The notes beneath the pieces are model-generated. The model saw nothing but the letters and a program-made list of their open reading frames with translations, searched no databases and had not been told where the DNA came from. The position numbers and the translations under genes were made by a program. A stretch of 64,000 nucleotides of DNA from Aquatica leii. Its lineage: Eukaryota; Arthropoda; Insecta; Coleoptera; Lampyridae. Shown here in pieces: positions 36,770 to 49,960 of the stretch (position 1 is the stretch's first letter; every line of letters starts with the position of its first letter). The DNA is taken from NCBI GenBank assembly GCA_035610365.1, contig CM069435.1, positions 9,822,001 through 9,886,000 on the forward strand, in the 5' to 3' direction.

Positions 36770-38617
36770 TCACGAACGACAATACGGCAAAGGCCAAGTT
36801 CTACTTCTTGTTTTGGTTCTCAAGAAGAGACTAGGACCAAGCCGAAGTCTGGGTGTTTAACTACGACGCAGTCTAAGCCAAAAGTCGCTTATAAACATAA
36901 AAACCGCGAAAGCTTAAGATTTTATAGATGTTTTACTTGTAAACAGTAGATTTACCAGTTCATCCTTCCATCCAAGTTTTGCCAAATTAGTTTACGTTTA
37001 CTTCCTTAGAACTAAAATAATACAAAGATTATTTATTTGAACAACTTATAAATTACAAATATTAACAAAAACTGCACTGCAATTAATGCAACAATTACTT
37101 TAAAAACATTTAACATAAACATAAAAAAAATAACCGTTGATTAGAAAATATTTGATAATACTGCGTTTTTGACTGTTTTTTTTATCAGTTTTTCTTTACA
37201 TAAAATAGTGCCGTTGTTTCCAAATCTCTGCTTCAAATGTTTCATAAAATAGATCGTTTAGATTTTTCAAACAAACACTGTCATTATAGTTTATCGAAAT
37301 AGAAATAGGATAAATCGGAAACACCACATTGTACTCGATGTAATAATTTAACAACACCATTAGTATTTTTGAAATCAAGTAACACGTCAAACAGAAACAA
37401 CAGAAAAACTGCAAACGGTCTTCAGTCGACATTTTACCAGACAAACTCGTAGCTGTGATATGTTTAACAGACAAAGTATTTTTATAATTCTTATTAAAGG
37501 AAAATATGATTTTTATTGATAAACTTTTGTAAACAAAACAATCAAGTGGTACTTAAAAATATAATAAACTATTTTATAAACAATAAACAAACTTGGTTCT
37601 TAGTATTGAGATGGAATATGCGTAAAAAAAGATTTTGATATCAGTATTTGTTATTTTTAACTTTTGGTTTATCAATTTATTAGACAGTTAATATTATTCA
37701 GTTTACGCGCTTCATGTTTATTTACTTTTGTGAAAATGCTTACACAATTAGTTTTGTTGTAGTATTAATTCATGGTCGATTATATAAACATATAAAATAA
37801 TTCTACTTAGGCTACTTTACATTTGATTTAATGGATTTTAACTATTTTATCTGGTGGTTTACGTAATTTTGGTTCTGTGCTGATACGGTTTGATATTTGT
37901 TCTTAGAATTAATTATGAAAAAAACAGTGTAGACTTTTAATGTTGCGTCATGCATTGGAATCGGTCAAAGATTTTTTTTAATTTAACGGTTTTGTGTTTT
38001 GACCGTTTGACTTTTTTCTTCGTTAAGTGTAACTTTGAACAAATACATTGTTTTCAATGACGCAGAAAAACGTTAAGGATTATATCTTGTACGCTGTCTT
38101 AGCAATTCTAGTTACTGACATTGACGCAGAAAATATTAAAACAACAAATTTATAAATATTTCTAACTCCAGAATAAAATCGATTCATAATGCAAAATTAA
38201 ATTAAGCGGATTTAATTAAGAGGTTAGATACTATAATTAAACAAAGACGAATATGTTGAATTCTATATTCTATATACAACATATAAAGGTTTTTACAAGT
38301 ATGTAACGTTAATAACCTGACTATCAAGTAATCGATGTATTTTAAGAGTGTTCTTTATCTTATCTATTAATAAATATACAAATAACAGTAATTTTCTGAG
38401 CACAGTAATTTTTTCATTATTCTGAAATATTGTTTACAATTGTTTCAGAAACAGTTGCCAAAAAAATTCTGGTAAATGTGGTATGAAGGGATACAGAAAA
38501 TACAAAAACCATGTTGGCTAAAATGATAAAAGCTGTTTATGTCATCTCTAACTGATTTTTTTGTTGAAAGTTTTAATACAAAAATGCATAATTTTTTGTT
38601 TGCAAAATATGCAGATG
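36770..38617. other. Long AT-rich stretch, no gene recognised
   Basis: Presumed tail of the Penelope terminal repeat for the first few hundred bases, then featureless AT-rich DNA. A 92-codon minus ORF at 37196-37474 (MSVKHITATSLSGKM..., hydrophobic centre) has no family I recognise; an exon or chance ORF are both possible. Confidence 0.4.
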
Positions 38618-38619
38618 TA

Positions 38620-41600
38620 CAGCCGTAGTCATTCGAAATGTCCCTAAAATGAGGAATATTAATCGTATTTATACCTGTAAATATATCCTAAGGTTATGGT
38701 TTTTTCTTTGTCGTATAAATACAAAAAGGTGATTACCATTACTTAATTTTGTATGTATTTCTCAAATCATACGAAAAGGCTTTTAAATATTACTCTCAAA
38801 TAAACGTTTTATAAAACCAAAATTTTCTTTATATTTTTTGTGCGAATTAAAAAACAAACACTTTTTTCTAATTTTGAATAACAATTTAGTAACATATTTT
38901 TAATAAACATAAGACATATATCGTCAAATTTTGTTAGGTAATAAATGTTTTGAATAAAAATACCGAAATTATATTTGTAAAATTATTTAAAAAGTATTTG
39001 TTACGTCTAAATTTTAACTAGGTATAATTGTAATTTATTTAAATGTGTGTTTTGATAGTCACATTATTTTTGTATGTAGGATGTATAAACCTGGCTTATC
39101 AGACTGAGTAATGTTTGGTTATAAGAATATGCAACGTTTGTTACTATAATTTATAAACAATTTTTCTTATATAATAATTAATAAGTAACAACGATACTTG
39201 TTTTTTGTTATAAAATAACTGTTTATTTTTTCAATTTCTTAATTTGAATGTTGGTTCGGTTTATGTAAAAGTAAGTATAGTACCGGATATGCATCCTAGA
39301 GTTAAGCGGACCTCACTTATTATTAATGTGTTGTCAATGTAAGTGCGGTAATGCTCATTTTAAAGAGATTTAACTGTATGGCTTTTTGTTTGTCGTATTA
39401 ATACAAAAAGGTGATTGCTATTATTAAATTGTATATGTGTTTTTTAAAATGATACAAAGAGACTTAAATATTACTCTGAAACAAGCGTTTAATGAAACCA
39501 CAACTGCTTTTATGTTTTTGTGCAAAATAATAAACAATTATACCGGATATGCATCTGAGAATTAAGCGGATTAATAAATACCTCACTTATTAATGAGTTT
39601 CATAATTACCTTTTGTAAATATATCATCAGGTTATGGCCTTTTGTTGTATAAACATAAATTTTTCATTTACAAAATTGTAATATAAATTGGGAGTTCCTA
39701 GTGGTAACATCATTGTTTATGTGATTATAATATTTTGTAAATATGGCTCGAAGATTAGGACAAATGGATTCTACCTTAGAATTAAGAGGAAGTATTGTTG
39801 GAATGGCACAAGCAGGATTGTCACCTTGAACAATATCACAACATGTTGATTTATCGGTAAGCATTTTTCTAAAGTATATTTTTTACATTGCATTGCAACA
39901 CAGTCAGCATGTATTAAATATGATCACTAACAATACTATTTTATAGGAAATTGGAATCTATTAAATTGACCTCAATTTTTTAAATACATATATAATGTAT
40001 AATGTCTTTTAATATAGTACTAATGATAAATGTAATCTAATACTAATAACTTAACACTTTGTAGATTAAGCAAATCCGGCGATGGATTATGAAAGCAACA
40101 GACCACTTAAGCCTAGAATTACTTCTCGGCAAGAACATGCGGACATACTCGGCTCTACATTACAAAATCCTTTTACAACTTGCCAAAAAATAAAGGAAAC
40201 GCTGAATATTAATTGCTCTGTTTCCACCATTCAGAGACGTTTACACGAATCAAATTTACATTGTAGAAAACCGGCAAGTAAACCTTGTTACGTGCATAAA
40301 TTTAAATAATGCATTACCCTGTATATCAGTCTAATTAAAAGTTGCTTTTATATTTCTTGACGCCATCTATCGGATTCGTTGGTCACTTTGTGTTGAGCAG
40401 GCGGCATCCGGTGAGGTTTCCGGCATTTTGATTGTAACATCGTACCTGGTAATATCTAGGGTTGCGTGAGTGAAAGTTCGTTCTCTAAAATCATCCACGT
40501 GTTAGGGACACGATGGAAATTATGTAGTTTCCTTAAATAACTAATTTGCTCCCGCAACGTAAGTGATTTTGTTTCTTTCTTTAATTAAAGGTAATTTTTA
40601 TGTCTTTTTGGTTAGCCGCCATGTGCCACCTCATAACTAAGGGCATTCTGGTTATAATTTAAAGCCCACCAGGGAAAGTTTGTGATTTCGTTGCGATCGT
40701 GGGGTGTTCGTATCGTCACCGGCTATTCTTACCACCATCCGGCCCATGAATTCAAATCGATACCGAAAGACGAGAGATAACCCTCGACGAATATTGTGTT
40801 GAGACGATTCTAAATATTTCTAATGCCTACCGTTGGAATTAATTAAATCATAGAAAAAGGGTATAACAGCATCCGACTTTCGGGTTGTGCTATGTGTGTA
40901 CTTTAAAATTTAAGTAATGATGTTGTAGATCTTGATTTCGTGAGGCATTGGTTTGACACGATTTGCAATTCAAATTATTTACAGGACTACGTGTTGGGGG
41001 AAAGTACTTTCTCTACGCATCTGTGAAACTCCTGTGTTTGGTAAGTGATTTTATATGTATCTTATTTTGTTGTCAACAAGGTCGCTCACGAAACTGTGTG
41101 AATATTAATTCCGTAGTACTTTTTCTTGCTTATTGCTTATTGTGTATGACGTATGCTGTGTACTCCCAATATTTATTATGATATTGTAATATTAAGGCCG
41201 TACTTATTAACATTATTTCATGTATCTCGCATGCTATGTGCAACTGAGATTTACTATAAATCTACTCTTCGTTATTCATGTAAACCAAATTTATCTATGT
41301 AGTGTAAGTTGCCGATCCTACTGTGATTCGATGTTGTATATTCTCACTAGTATTTACTTAGATGTGGCTATTTAACTTCGACTATATTTAAATATATAAT
41401 ATATAGATATATTTGATCGAGTAATTAAAGTGCAATTGTTATTAATGATTTAGTTTTTCTCTTTTATTCGTTTCTTTCAGCAGTTACGAACCTAACATCT
41501 AGTTACAAGTTTCTTACCATTCTGTTGTGAGCAGACAGATCTGACTTTGGATAAGCTCTGGCGCCCTTAATTATCTTTTCAATCTTCTCTAGGAACCCTA

Positions 41601-42736
41601 CCCTCTCACCGACTACTGTGAGTTGGCCGTGCAGGTTCGTAAAACAGCTAAAACTTGTAACAACCTAACATTACAGAGCGTAATGCTGCAGCTCGGTTGC
41701 GCTTTTGTCGCCAATATTTAAATTTGGATTAGAGTACTGTTATTCATTCATTTCAAAAATAATAAACAATGAAAGTTCAACAGAATGTTATTACTTCGCA
41801 TCAGAGTACTGTTATCTTTACAGATGAAAAAGTATTTTCTAGCACTGATCAATGTCCAACTACAGTGTGGAGACCACAAAACACTTGTTACAATATAGAA
41901 AATGTTTTGCCCAATAGGCAAAGTGGTAGAGTGACACTTGAAGTGTGGGGATGAAAATCTCAAGCGGGTCCAGGAGAGTTAGTGCAAGTTTACTTCAGAG
42001 CAATACCTGAATATTTTAGATAATATCTTGATACCTTGCGTGAGAAGAATATTTCGACAAGTAGTCCAGGATAATTCTCCTATTCATACAGCACGAACTG
42101 TTAAGGACTGCATTGAAGATCAAAACGAAGTTGAAATAATTGAATGGCTAGCGAGATCACCAGATTTGAACCCAATTGAAAATATGTGGGGTGCAATAAT
42201 CAGAAACTGGGATAGTGATATTCAATTTAGAACACCTGAAAATATTATCCAACATTCACAATTAGTTTGGGAACGTTTTCGGGGATCACAGTTGTGTGAC
42301 AATTTAGTAAACTCTATGCAGTCTAGATTAGAAGCATGCATATAAAATAATGGTTATTAGACATACAGCGAAATATTAATAATACCTATGTAAAATTGTT
42401 TTTATAAAATCAGTAATTAGATTATTATTTACAATTTACCTTAGTTTTATACGTTTAAAATTTTACTATGAATAAGTATGTATCTAAAGTTATAGAAAGA
42501 AATGTGTGTTTTTTTATTCGCATAAAAATATAAATACGGTCATAACAGTAATACTATTTTCTTATGGTTTGAGAAGCACATGTAAAATTTAGTAATGGTA
42601 ATCCCTTTTTTATTTACATGACAAAAAGACATAACGTCAAGGTATATTTACAAGTATGCATACTGGTAATACTATTAGAATGTGACTGAAAATGCGGTAA
42701 TGTTCATTTTAGAAACATTTCCAATGACTATGGCTG
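38620..42736 (+). mobile_element. Tc1/mariner-type element with long TIRs, interrupted by an LTR
   Basis: Starts CAGCCGTAGTCATT after TA (38618-38619); the right end is its complement (CAGCCATAGTCATT on the minus strand) before TA at 42737. Similarity of the two ends continues for about 200 bases. Transposase on plus: ATG at 39743 (MARRLGQMDSTLELRGSIV), a likely intron 39857-40064, the paired-type region to CRKPASKP (40285), the inserted LTR, then LTERNAAARLRF, VIFTDEKVFSS, QDNSPIHTA and PDLNPIENMWG to 42345. The last two catalytic residues are separated by 35 residues (DD35E), against 34 in classic Tc1. Stops and frameshifts disable it. A 39.27-39.6 kb block repeats part of the 5' end. Confidence 0.85.
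40286..41662 (+). mobile_element. Solo LTR, 1.38 kb, with 4-bp target duplication
   Basis: Begins TGTTACGTGC and ends CTTGTAACA, flanked by ACCT at 40282-40285 and 41663-41666. The Tc1 transposase codons join exactly when it is removed. The last 200 bases match the LTR at 1-454. No coding capacity. TCTGGCGCCCTTAA lies about 100 bases before the end. Confidence 0.88.
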
Positions 42737-42738
42737 TA

Positions 42739-45204
42739 CAGAAGATATGAGACAAAATTTACAGATATCGCAAAACTTGCAATTATCGGAAGATGTTGAA
42801 AACAAACACAATATATCTACATAATATAACGAACAACGTTTATTACAACTCTCAAAAATAAGAATGCGTACATAAATATTAAAAAAGTAAAAAAACACAA
42901 ATATCTAGTATTCTAGGTACATATTAAACGAGAATAGAGTCGTATGATAACTCACCAATTGTTTGTATTTAACATTTGTCCATGAAATGCATGAGAATTG
43001 TTTCCCACAACCTCTTCATCACTGGAAGTTGATGAATCAACAATACCAATGACTTATAGAGAATTTTTTGTCATAACAAATTATGAGCGAGACCGTTCAT
43101 TACCAAGAATTGCTGCGCGCTGATAAAACATAGGTTCCAGTAACATTTCTAAAGAGAAACCCAATGGCATTATCTTAAATCCATGCATTCGAACAAACAT
43201 CATGGCATGTAAATAGGCCGGCGTCACTAATTTTTTCTATTTTTGTAGTTCAGTTTGTTGTCCTTTATCTCTCCAAGAGGAACGGAAATTGTACTCGGCA
43301 TTGAATTAGTATTAAAAACTTTAAATCCAAACACTCCCGGCTGTTGTTTCCCATTTATAGCTATAGTAGTATGTAATAGTTTAGTGCGAAATGATTGCAA
43401 ACTGGAGGGTACATTTTTTATAAAAATTTTTTTTAGAGAAGCACAAAAATGAGTATTTGGGCTGTGTTGGTAACGCTTAGGTTTTTTTGTTCAAGTCATG
43501 TACGGTAAAAAAACAAAGCAAGGAACAAAATCTCAAAACATTGAATTTATTTGACACAAAATATGTTCCAGGGAAAAGGTCACATTCGCAAAGCTCAAAT
43601 AATAATATTGCGCTCACAAGCATGTTATGCGAGGAAAGGTCAAAAAATTGGGACTCACGTCTACTGACTGTCATTTTCTGCTGGCTTAGATACGTATCAG
43701 AACATTCGGATAAATGTAAAATTTTCTCTAGACACAATCAATTTTAGAGCCAAAGTAGAAATTTAACCAGACTGATTGAGTACGCTTGGATTAAATTAAT
43801 CATTGAATAATTAAATAAACAATTTATATCGCGTGATTCCTGACAATTGCTTCACCACACTCTAACTAGCTGATGCACATTTTTAGAAAAACAACAAAAC
43901 CAAATGATTACTGGATTTTACCCGAGTTTTATGGCGGTTCACAGTTCTACAACTTCTAAGATTATGACACGATTTGAGCTACGTTGCCACATCCTTTCAC
44001 ATGTAAAAGTTGTGGAGATTTCATCTCTGGAAATGTGCAAAAGCCACAGTTTAAGAATTGAATTTTTTTGAACAGTTTGTCGCGTTCGCGATTCCTTATT
44101 ATATATTAAAAAAAAAACTTACAGCATATTGGACTCGCAATAAAAACATTTCTTTTTTTTACCGATTCTACAATTTTTTCTCCATTAATATTAAACAAAT
44201 GCGCTGCTCACTATAAAAAAGCATTAAAAAGATGAATTTTACTTTAACATGAAGCCTTTCTCTAGTCTTAACAGATTTATAACACTAATAATCTTTACAA
44301 TTGCTTGACTGTTGATACAAATTCAACATTCAAAATTTACTCAAATTTTATTTTACATGCTTTCATCCTATGTTGTCAACTTTACAGTGAAATAATTTAT
44401 GATTTGAACTAGTAATTACTGATAGTTTTCATTATAAAACTTTATAAATCAGGTTTATTAAATTATTTCGTTTACGCATTTTAAAATTTGAACATAAATT
44501 ATCGGTTTAGTAAAACATGTGTGTTTCGGTCGAGTTGCTTTTGGCGACCACCGTGGCTTTTTTTGCGGCTAAGGGTAGCTTTGTCAGTGTCGTAATATTA
44601 CACCAGCATCAAATCCGCCACAATTTTTGTATGGAAATGATTTGCTTAATAACTTAAAATAACCAATAAACTATTACCCTAAAACGGTGCAAGATAGAAG
44701 AAAGTTGCACATAAACATTTTTATAAAGGACAAAATTTACTATAAAAAAGTCAGCGGAAGGGTACAATTACCTTCAATAATTTTGCAGATGCAAGTTTGC
44801 AAAGTTGCACAAAAATGTTTTACATTACATTAAAATTTTGTAACTCTTAAACTGTTAGATATTATTATATTATTAATATAATATATAAATTATGTGCTCA
44901 ATAAATTGTTTATGTGCAATTTTCATCTATATTTTACCGTTTTTGCAGCGCACAAGGCGGAAGCTCGCGCGAATCTAATTCTGCAAGTACTATAATTATT
45001 TGTCATCACTGCTGAGTAAAATTAAGACTTATTATATTTTTAAAACATATAACGAATCTTAAGCAATATTGTGAAATTGAGCACTACCGCAAGTTCTAGA
45101 TTTGTTTCATCTGAGCGTTTCATCGTTTCGTTTTCGTTACACGAACCTGCGAATATTTTATTATTCCTATAAGTATTTTTCAACACTAATATGATTACAT
45201 AAAT
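42739..45204. other. Spacer; only one decayed coding remnant seen
   Basis: AT-rich, with scattered short ORFs on both strands and no recognised domain apart from the unidentified remnant at 42960-43450. An 86-codon ORF at 43487-43747 is open on both strands and is likely chance. Confidence 0.4.
42960..43450 (-). pseudogene. Unidentified decayed coding sequence
   Basis: Minus strand reads about 70 codons (SFRTKLLHTTIAINGKQQPG, VFGFKVFNTNSMPSTISVPL), shifts frame near 43235, and continues for about 45 more (VTPAYLHAMMFVRMHGFKIM, LEPMFYQRAAILGNERS) and then an acidic SSTSSDEEVV. Protein-like composition across a frameshift suggests a real former gene. I do not recognise the family; a transposon or an integrated viral gene are both possible. 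Confidence 0.45.
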
Positions 45205-46985
45205 CCTTCCTAATACCGGGTGGGGTGAATCGTCACCCCAGATTATCTTATTTTGTTTGTTAATTGTATTTAACGCATTATACTTGGGTCTTAGTTTTTT
45301 ACATTGTTCACTGAACGTTAAGTACCATGGTCTAACCAAAATTTATTCGATAGGATAAAAAGCTTCCAAGAAACTTTGAAAATTAAAGACGAAAACGCGA
45401 CTGGGGTGGAGATTCACCCCACGTGGTAGCGGGTGTTTTAAAATTTTACAAAGTGATTTGTGCAACTTTATCGGAAATTCCTTCACTGCCACTCCGGAAA
45501 TAGTATATCAGTTTACTTGAATATGATCATTTGATTCATCGCTAATTATCCGATTATGTGAATGGAGTCATTAATCTAAGCCCTAATTAATATTGTTGCG
45601 CAGTACATTGAAACTTCCTATAGCTATTGTAATAATTCAATGAATGAAATGACCCTTTTTATATAAATATTCATTATATAGGTATTTATGTCCCCAGGAA
45701 TGTCATGTAATTGCTATTTATAGGTAATCGTACTTTACTAAAATTGATTATAGGTTTTTTCACGTTAGTGTAAACACTGTGTAAAACGATTTACTGCGCT
45801 TTAACAATGACGAATATAGTTTCATCTAAAACGAAAAGGATTGTTGATTTGGCTAAAACTTCTTATGATTCCGGTGAGTAAAATTATACACAGCAGGTAC
45901 TAATTGTTGTGTATGTTTGTAGATGAGGAATTCGAGATGTGTAATCATTCTGATCTACACATGGACGAAGATTCAGCATTCGAAACAGAAATTAACATCG
46001 AAGAAGTAATGTTAGTCAACGATGAGATGACGATCGAGTCCAATGATGAAGAGAAATAGTTTCCCTTGACGTATAAGATATGTTTTTTGCCAAAGATAAA
46101 ACAGTTTGGCTAAGAGAACCTTTCCCGAGGAAACGACAGCAAACAAAAAACATAATAAAAACTCCTGAAGGTGTTGTGCCCCAAGTACCTAGAAATAGCA
46201 GCATTTCAGAACTTTTCAAGTTGTTTATATCTCCCGATATCGTCCAAAATATAGTGACTTGCACAAATCAGAGAGGAGCGTATGAAATAGAAAAACATAA
46301 CAACAGCGAAGAGGGTTTGGTTTGGAAAGATGTGGATGAAATTGAACTATACGCGTACATTGGTTTGCTGATATGCTCTGGGGCACTAAAAAGCAACCGA
46401 GAACCCGTAGTCATGCTCTGGCAAACAGAACCCTGCTTCCAACGTCCAATATACTCTGCCACAATACCGCAAACGAGATTTTCTCAAATTTCAAGTTTAC
46501 GATAAAAACACAAGAGAAAATAGGAAAAAAACAGACAAAATGGCACCTATTAGAGACGTATCCGATAGCTTCGCAAATAACAGCAAAAAGTACTACAATT
46601 CTGGAACTAATTTGACGGTGGACGAACAACTAGTGCCATTTCGTGGTAGATGTGCATTCCGTGTATACATGAAAAGTAAACCTGCCAAATACGGCATCAA
46701 AGTTTGGGTTCTCACGGATGCAAACACGTCATATTGCAAAAATGTTCAAATCTATCTCGGAAAAGAAGAAAATGCTCCGGAACGCAACCAAGGTAAACGA
46801 GTGGTGTTAGATTTGGTTTTGGGTTTGGACTCGGATTACGACACAGACATTTTTTTTACCTCTCTGGAGCTAGCTGAAGAATTACTAGACAGAAATCTTA
46901 CCTTGTGAGGAACACTGAGAAGAACGAGGACATTTTTACCCGCAGAATTTTTACCTTCTCGAAATCGCTCAGTGTATTTCTCAAT
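45205..46985 (+). pseudogene. piggyBac-like element with most of its transposase
   Basis: Starts CCTTCCTAATACC, like the element at 5176, with hairpins GGGGTGAATCGTCACCCC and GGGGTGGAGATTCACCCC. Transposase: ATG 45807, a short intron from about 45872 to 45922 (GTGAGT...TTGTAG), an acidic N-terminus with a stop at about 46058, then FFAKDKTVWLREPF, a frameshift near 46400, NLTVDEQLVPFRGRC (first catalytic D), KPAKYGIKVWVLTD (second) and LDLVLGLDSDYDTDIFFT (third). It breaks off at about 46985 after the SRNRS block, losing the C-terminal cysteine-rich part. One stop and one frameshift inside an otherwise readable protein. Confidence 0.88.
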
Positions 46986-46989
46986 TTTT

Positions 46990-47680
46990 ACTTACCATCC
47001 GGAGCATCCGCAGCACAAACGGGTACTTTGCTGTCCCATTTTATGCATATGTTTGTTAAGGCCACAGTGCCCTGTTATTAGTCCTGTGAGTTTTCTTAAC
47101 TTTTGTCGACTCATGCTTGATAGTGCATTCTTAGTGTTTTATTATGGCTATGTAAGAAGAGTTTTGTCCTTGACGAGGTTTTCCATAGTTTCTTATGTTT
47201 CGCTGCTATTTTTCTGTGAATTATTTTTTTCCCGGTATCCTAAAAAAATCCGAAAACGGGTTCAGGTCCGATATATGTTCGTGTCGTGCCCTTTTTAGCT
47301 AGCGCGCTCGCCGTTAGGTTTCTCTTTACACACTCTGGTCTGTTGGTATCCAGATAAGCTGCACTTCTTAGCGAGGTGTCAATATTTTGAGACTGTTTAT
47401 GCATGCCTTAAGTAGTTTGGATTTTATTACTGGCGTTCTTAGGTCTAGTAGTGCTGCTTATTTGCGTATGATTTCGAGTCGATAATGTTTATGAAACACT
47501 AATAGCAGTAACTTCAGTTTAAAAAAGGGTCGCATATTTAGCCAAATGGGTAAAAATTGCTTCTTATGGTACCTGCCTCCATATATTTGTCCACCGGTAC
47601 CGTGGCGATTTTTGGCCCCATCTGTTAACCAAATAATTCTTTAAACCGCGTCCGCGTAAATGTTTTTTTGTCCACTCGTC
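46990..47680 (-). pseudogene. Non-LTR retrotransposon RNase H and C-terminus
   Basis: Read on minus: TDGAKNRHGTGGQIYGG (RNase H start), LNMRPFFKLKLLLL, VQLIWIPTD, then LAKKGTTRTYIGPEPVFGFF, IAAKHKKLWKT and SMSRQKLRKLTGLITGHCGL, NKHMHKMGQQSTRLCCGCS. This is the RNase H plus C-terminal finger arrangement of Jockey/R1/I-group ORF2 proteins. Stops interrupt it. It joins the piggyBac remnant directly at about 46985. Sequence to about 47850 looks like decayed RT. Confidence 0.75.
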
Positions 47681-48179
47681 TCGTGACGAACATGGCTTGT
47701 AGCATTCGGTTCTTAGCATTTCTTTTTGGAATCAGCCAGAGTCCGGAGAGTGATTTTCAAAAATTCGGAGATGCAGTTGGTTGGCTAATGCTTTCACCTT
47801 CTCCCAATACTTCATGTCCATAAACAAGACTATTAGATTTCTTTTGAATTAAGTTTAGTGTTAACCGCCTGTCACGTTTTGCTACTGATGTTGTTCTGTA
47901 CCGATATTCCTTTCAGTAGAGTGACTGGTTCCAGTACTGTTCCCGGGACCCAAATGATAACCTTTTTTGGGAAAAAAGGTCTTTAAGATAGATAATCTCA
48001 AGTTCCTTATCCTAAATCTTTAGTTAAAGCGAAAAGACTTTGAATAATTCATTTAGCGAGCTATCAGGCGAAGTCGAATAATTCAGACACTAATTTTGTA
48101 ATACTACAATTATAACGTCATTTATTTTTTGTAAAAAGTTGTTTCTTTCTACGAAGCTTTAGACCCTTACTTCCTTGAG
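47681..48179. other. Junction between two non-LTR fragments
   Basis: Probably decayed RT of the minus-strand element on the left, then the 5' part of the plus-strand element on the right. No motif secure enough to place the border. Confidence 0.35.
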
Positions 48180-49960
48180 GTTAAAGGTCGGCATCCATAT
48201 TGATACCAACACTCTGCCTGACAGCATTGAGGAATCCTTTGACTCCAATATTCTGCGTCTTACGAAGGTAATCTCTGCTTGCAAAATTGCTCTCTCTAGA
48301 CAATCAGAAATGATGGATATCGTCAACAGGCTTTAAGCGACTTTCCAAAAATCAATAATATCCCGTCGCGTTTCGCAGCAAAGTGCTGATATCGCCAACG
48401 CCTTTGCGGGCGTCCAGACAATCTTGCAATCAGTCACTGCCAAACTCTCCACAACCGTTGTTGCTGCATCTCTTGCTTAACTATTTTATGCTCAAACGGC
48501 AACTTTCAAAATAGTCGAAAAGATCAAAGTATTATCAGGTAAATCAGTCGTACTTGTTTTCAGGTCGACTATCGTCATAGTTCCCAAACCCGATTTTTTG
48601 TTAAAGACTGCTTATAAGACGAAGACGACTCTCATGAAAGTTCTAGATTTTCAAAAGTACGGGCCTAAGACTAAACCGTGTAACCAAGACGAGCAAAAGT
48701 TTTATTCGCCTAGAATCCGAGAAATCGGAACTTATGAAAATACCTGCGACCATCCTCGATAAAGCCGGTCTTGTAGTTAAGTCCCACGACAAGTCGTTCC
48801 CTCAAATTTTTATCTTGGACGTTCCTTCAAACCTTTTCCTTAGCAGGTGAAAGAGGCTATCATCTCGCAGAACTTCTACGACGCCTCCGATGAAGTTCTT
48901 CATCTCGCCAATGAGCACCTCAAAGTTCAGTTTCGCTTTGGTCTTAGAGACCAAGCCAATTGTCATTAGATCTTTAAGGTCTCCACCCGGAAGTTCGACA
49001 CGACTTTTCGGCTTTGCGTTGTGTGTATGTCGCCTGAAATGTGTGCAGAGTTAATGGCCATATCTAAGTTCCCCGTTGTTTCAAATGTCAGAAATATGAC
49101 CACCGTTCTTTTGACTATAAAAGCGACTTGCAGTACGGTGTTTGTGCTAAAAAGCACGAGACAAAGACATGCCTTAATTTGGATCAAGACTCGACATGCG
49201 CTCGCTTTGGCCATAAAGAAGACGTCGTCAAGCATAACTCTAAACCTGCCCAACGTAGCTGAAAAGACTCGAGGCTAAAATATCAAACACTGATTCTGGA
49301 CTTTAAGGACATTCAATTAACTTTGAGGTTTGCGCAAGTGAATCTTAGCAACTCATATGTTGCGACCTTTGAAGCAATGTGTTTCTCCATAATACTGACA
49401 TACTACTAACCCGAGCAACATACGTGTTTAGTTTAGATTTAGGGTACAAGCTCGCTGGTGCGGCTGTACCCATCAACAACATTGTCGTATTATTTTCTAT
49501 GCGGTAGTACTTGGTTATTGTTTTCAATAGTTCGGAGTCCACCGAGTGTAGATGTTCGCATTTATCTCCAACACATAGACAAAATTATTGATGAACCCAG
49601 ACGCATTCCTATTATCATAGCAAGTGACTTTGATTCAAAATCGCCGGTTTGGCGCTTTTCACTGACTGACGAACGATGATGATTTGTAGAGAACCTTATG
49701 GGTAAACGTGACCTCTGTGTTATCAACGGGCCCCATCAACTTTTCACTTTCGCTAGCCATTTAGGTTCAACAAATATAGATGTAACTTTAACGTCTCCTT
49801 GTTTAGCATAAAAGAATCCTGCATATCAAACGCATAGATCCCCGCTTGCTTGAATGATGTTATAGCAAGTTCAATTCATTATCTTCCACCAACTTGGTTT
49901 TTATGCTTTAGAAGCGAGGAGGCAGGTGCCTCGCTAAACCGTGTGCTCTTAAAGCATGTT
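48180..49960 (+). pseudogene. R1/Jockey-like non-LTR element: ORF1 tail and endonuclease
   Basis: Plus strand: a gag-like ORF1 with zinc knuckles RCFKCQKYDHRSFDYK and GVCAKKHETKTC (49075-49180; one cysteine of the first knuckle is Y), followed by an apurinic-type endonuclease: AQVNLSNSYVATFEAM, YLQHIDKIIDEPRRIPIII, ASDFDSKSPVW, RDLCVINGPHQLFTFAS, STNIDVTLTS (49270-49800). No RT follows: the element is cut off on its 3' side, unlike usual 5'-truncated copies. Many stops. Confidence 0.8.

Noticed and set aside
43477..43747. 86-codon ORFs on both strands as genes
   Set aside because: Nearly the same interval is open on both strands, composition is unremarkable, and no homology is recognised.
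46972..47298. 108-codon plus-strand ORF as a gene
   Set aside because: It is the antisense of the non-LTR RNase H/C-terminal region, whose motifs are clear on minus.
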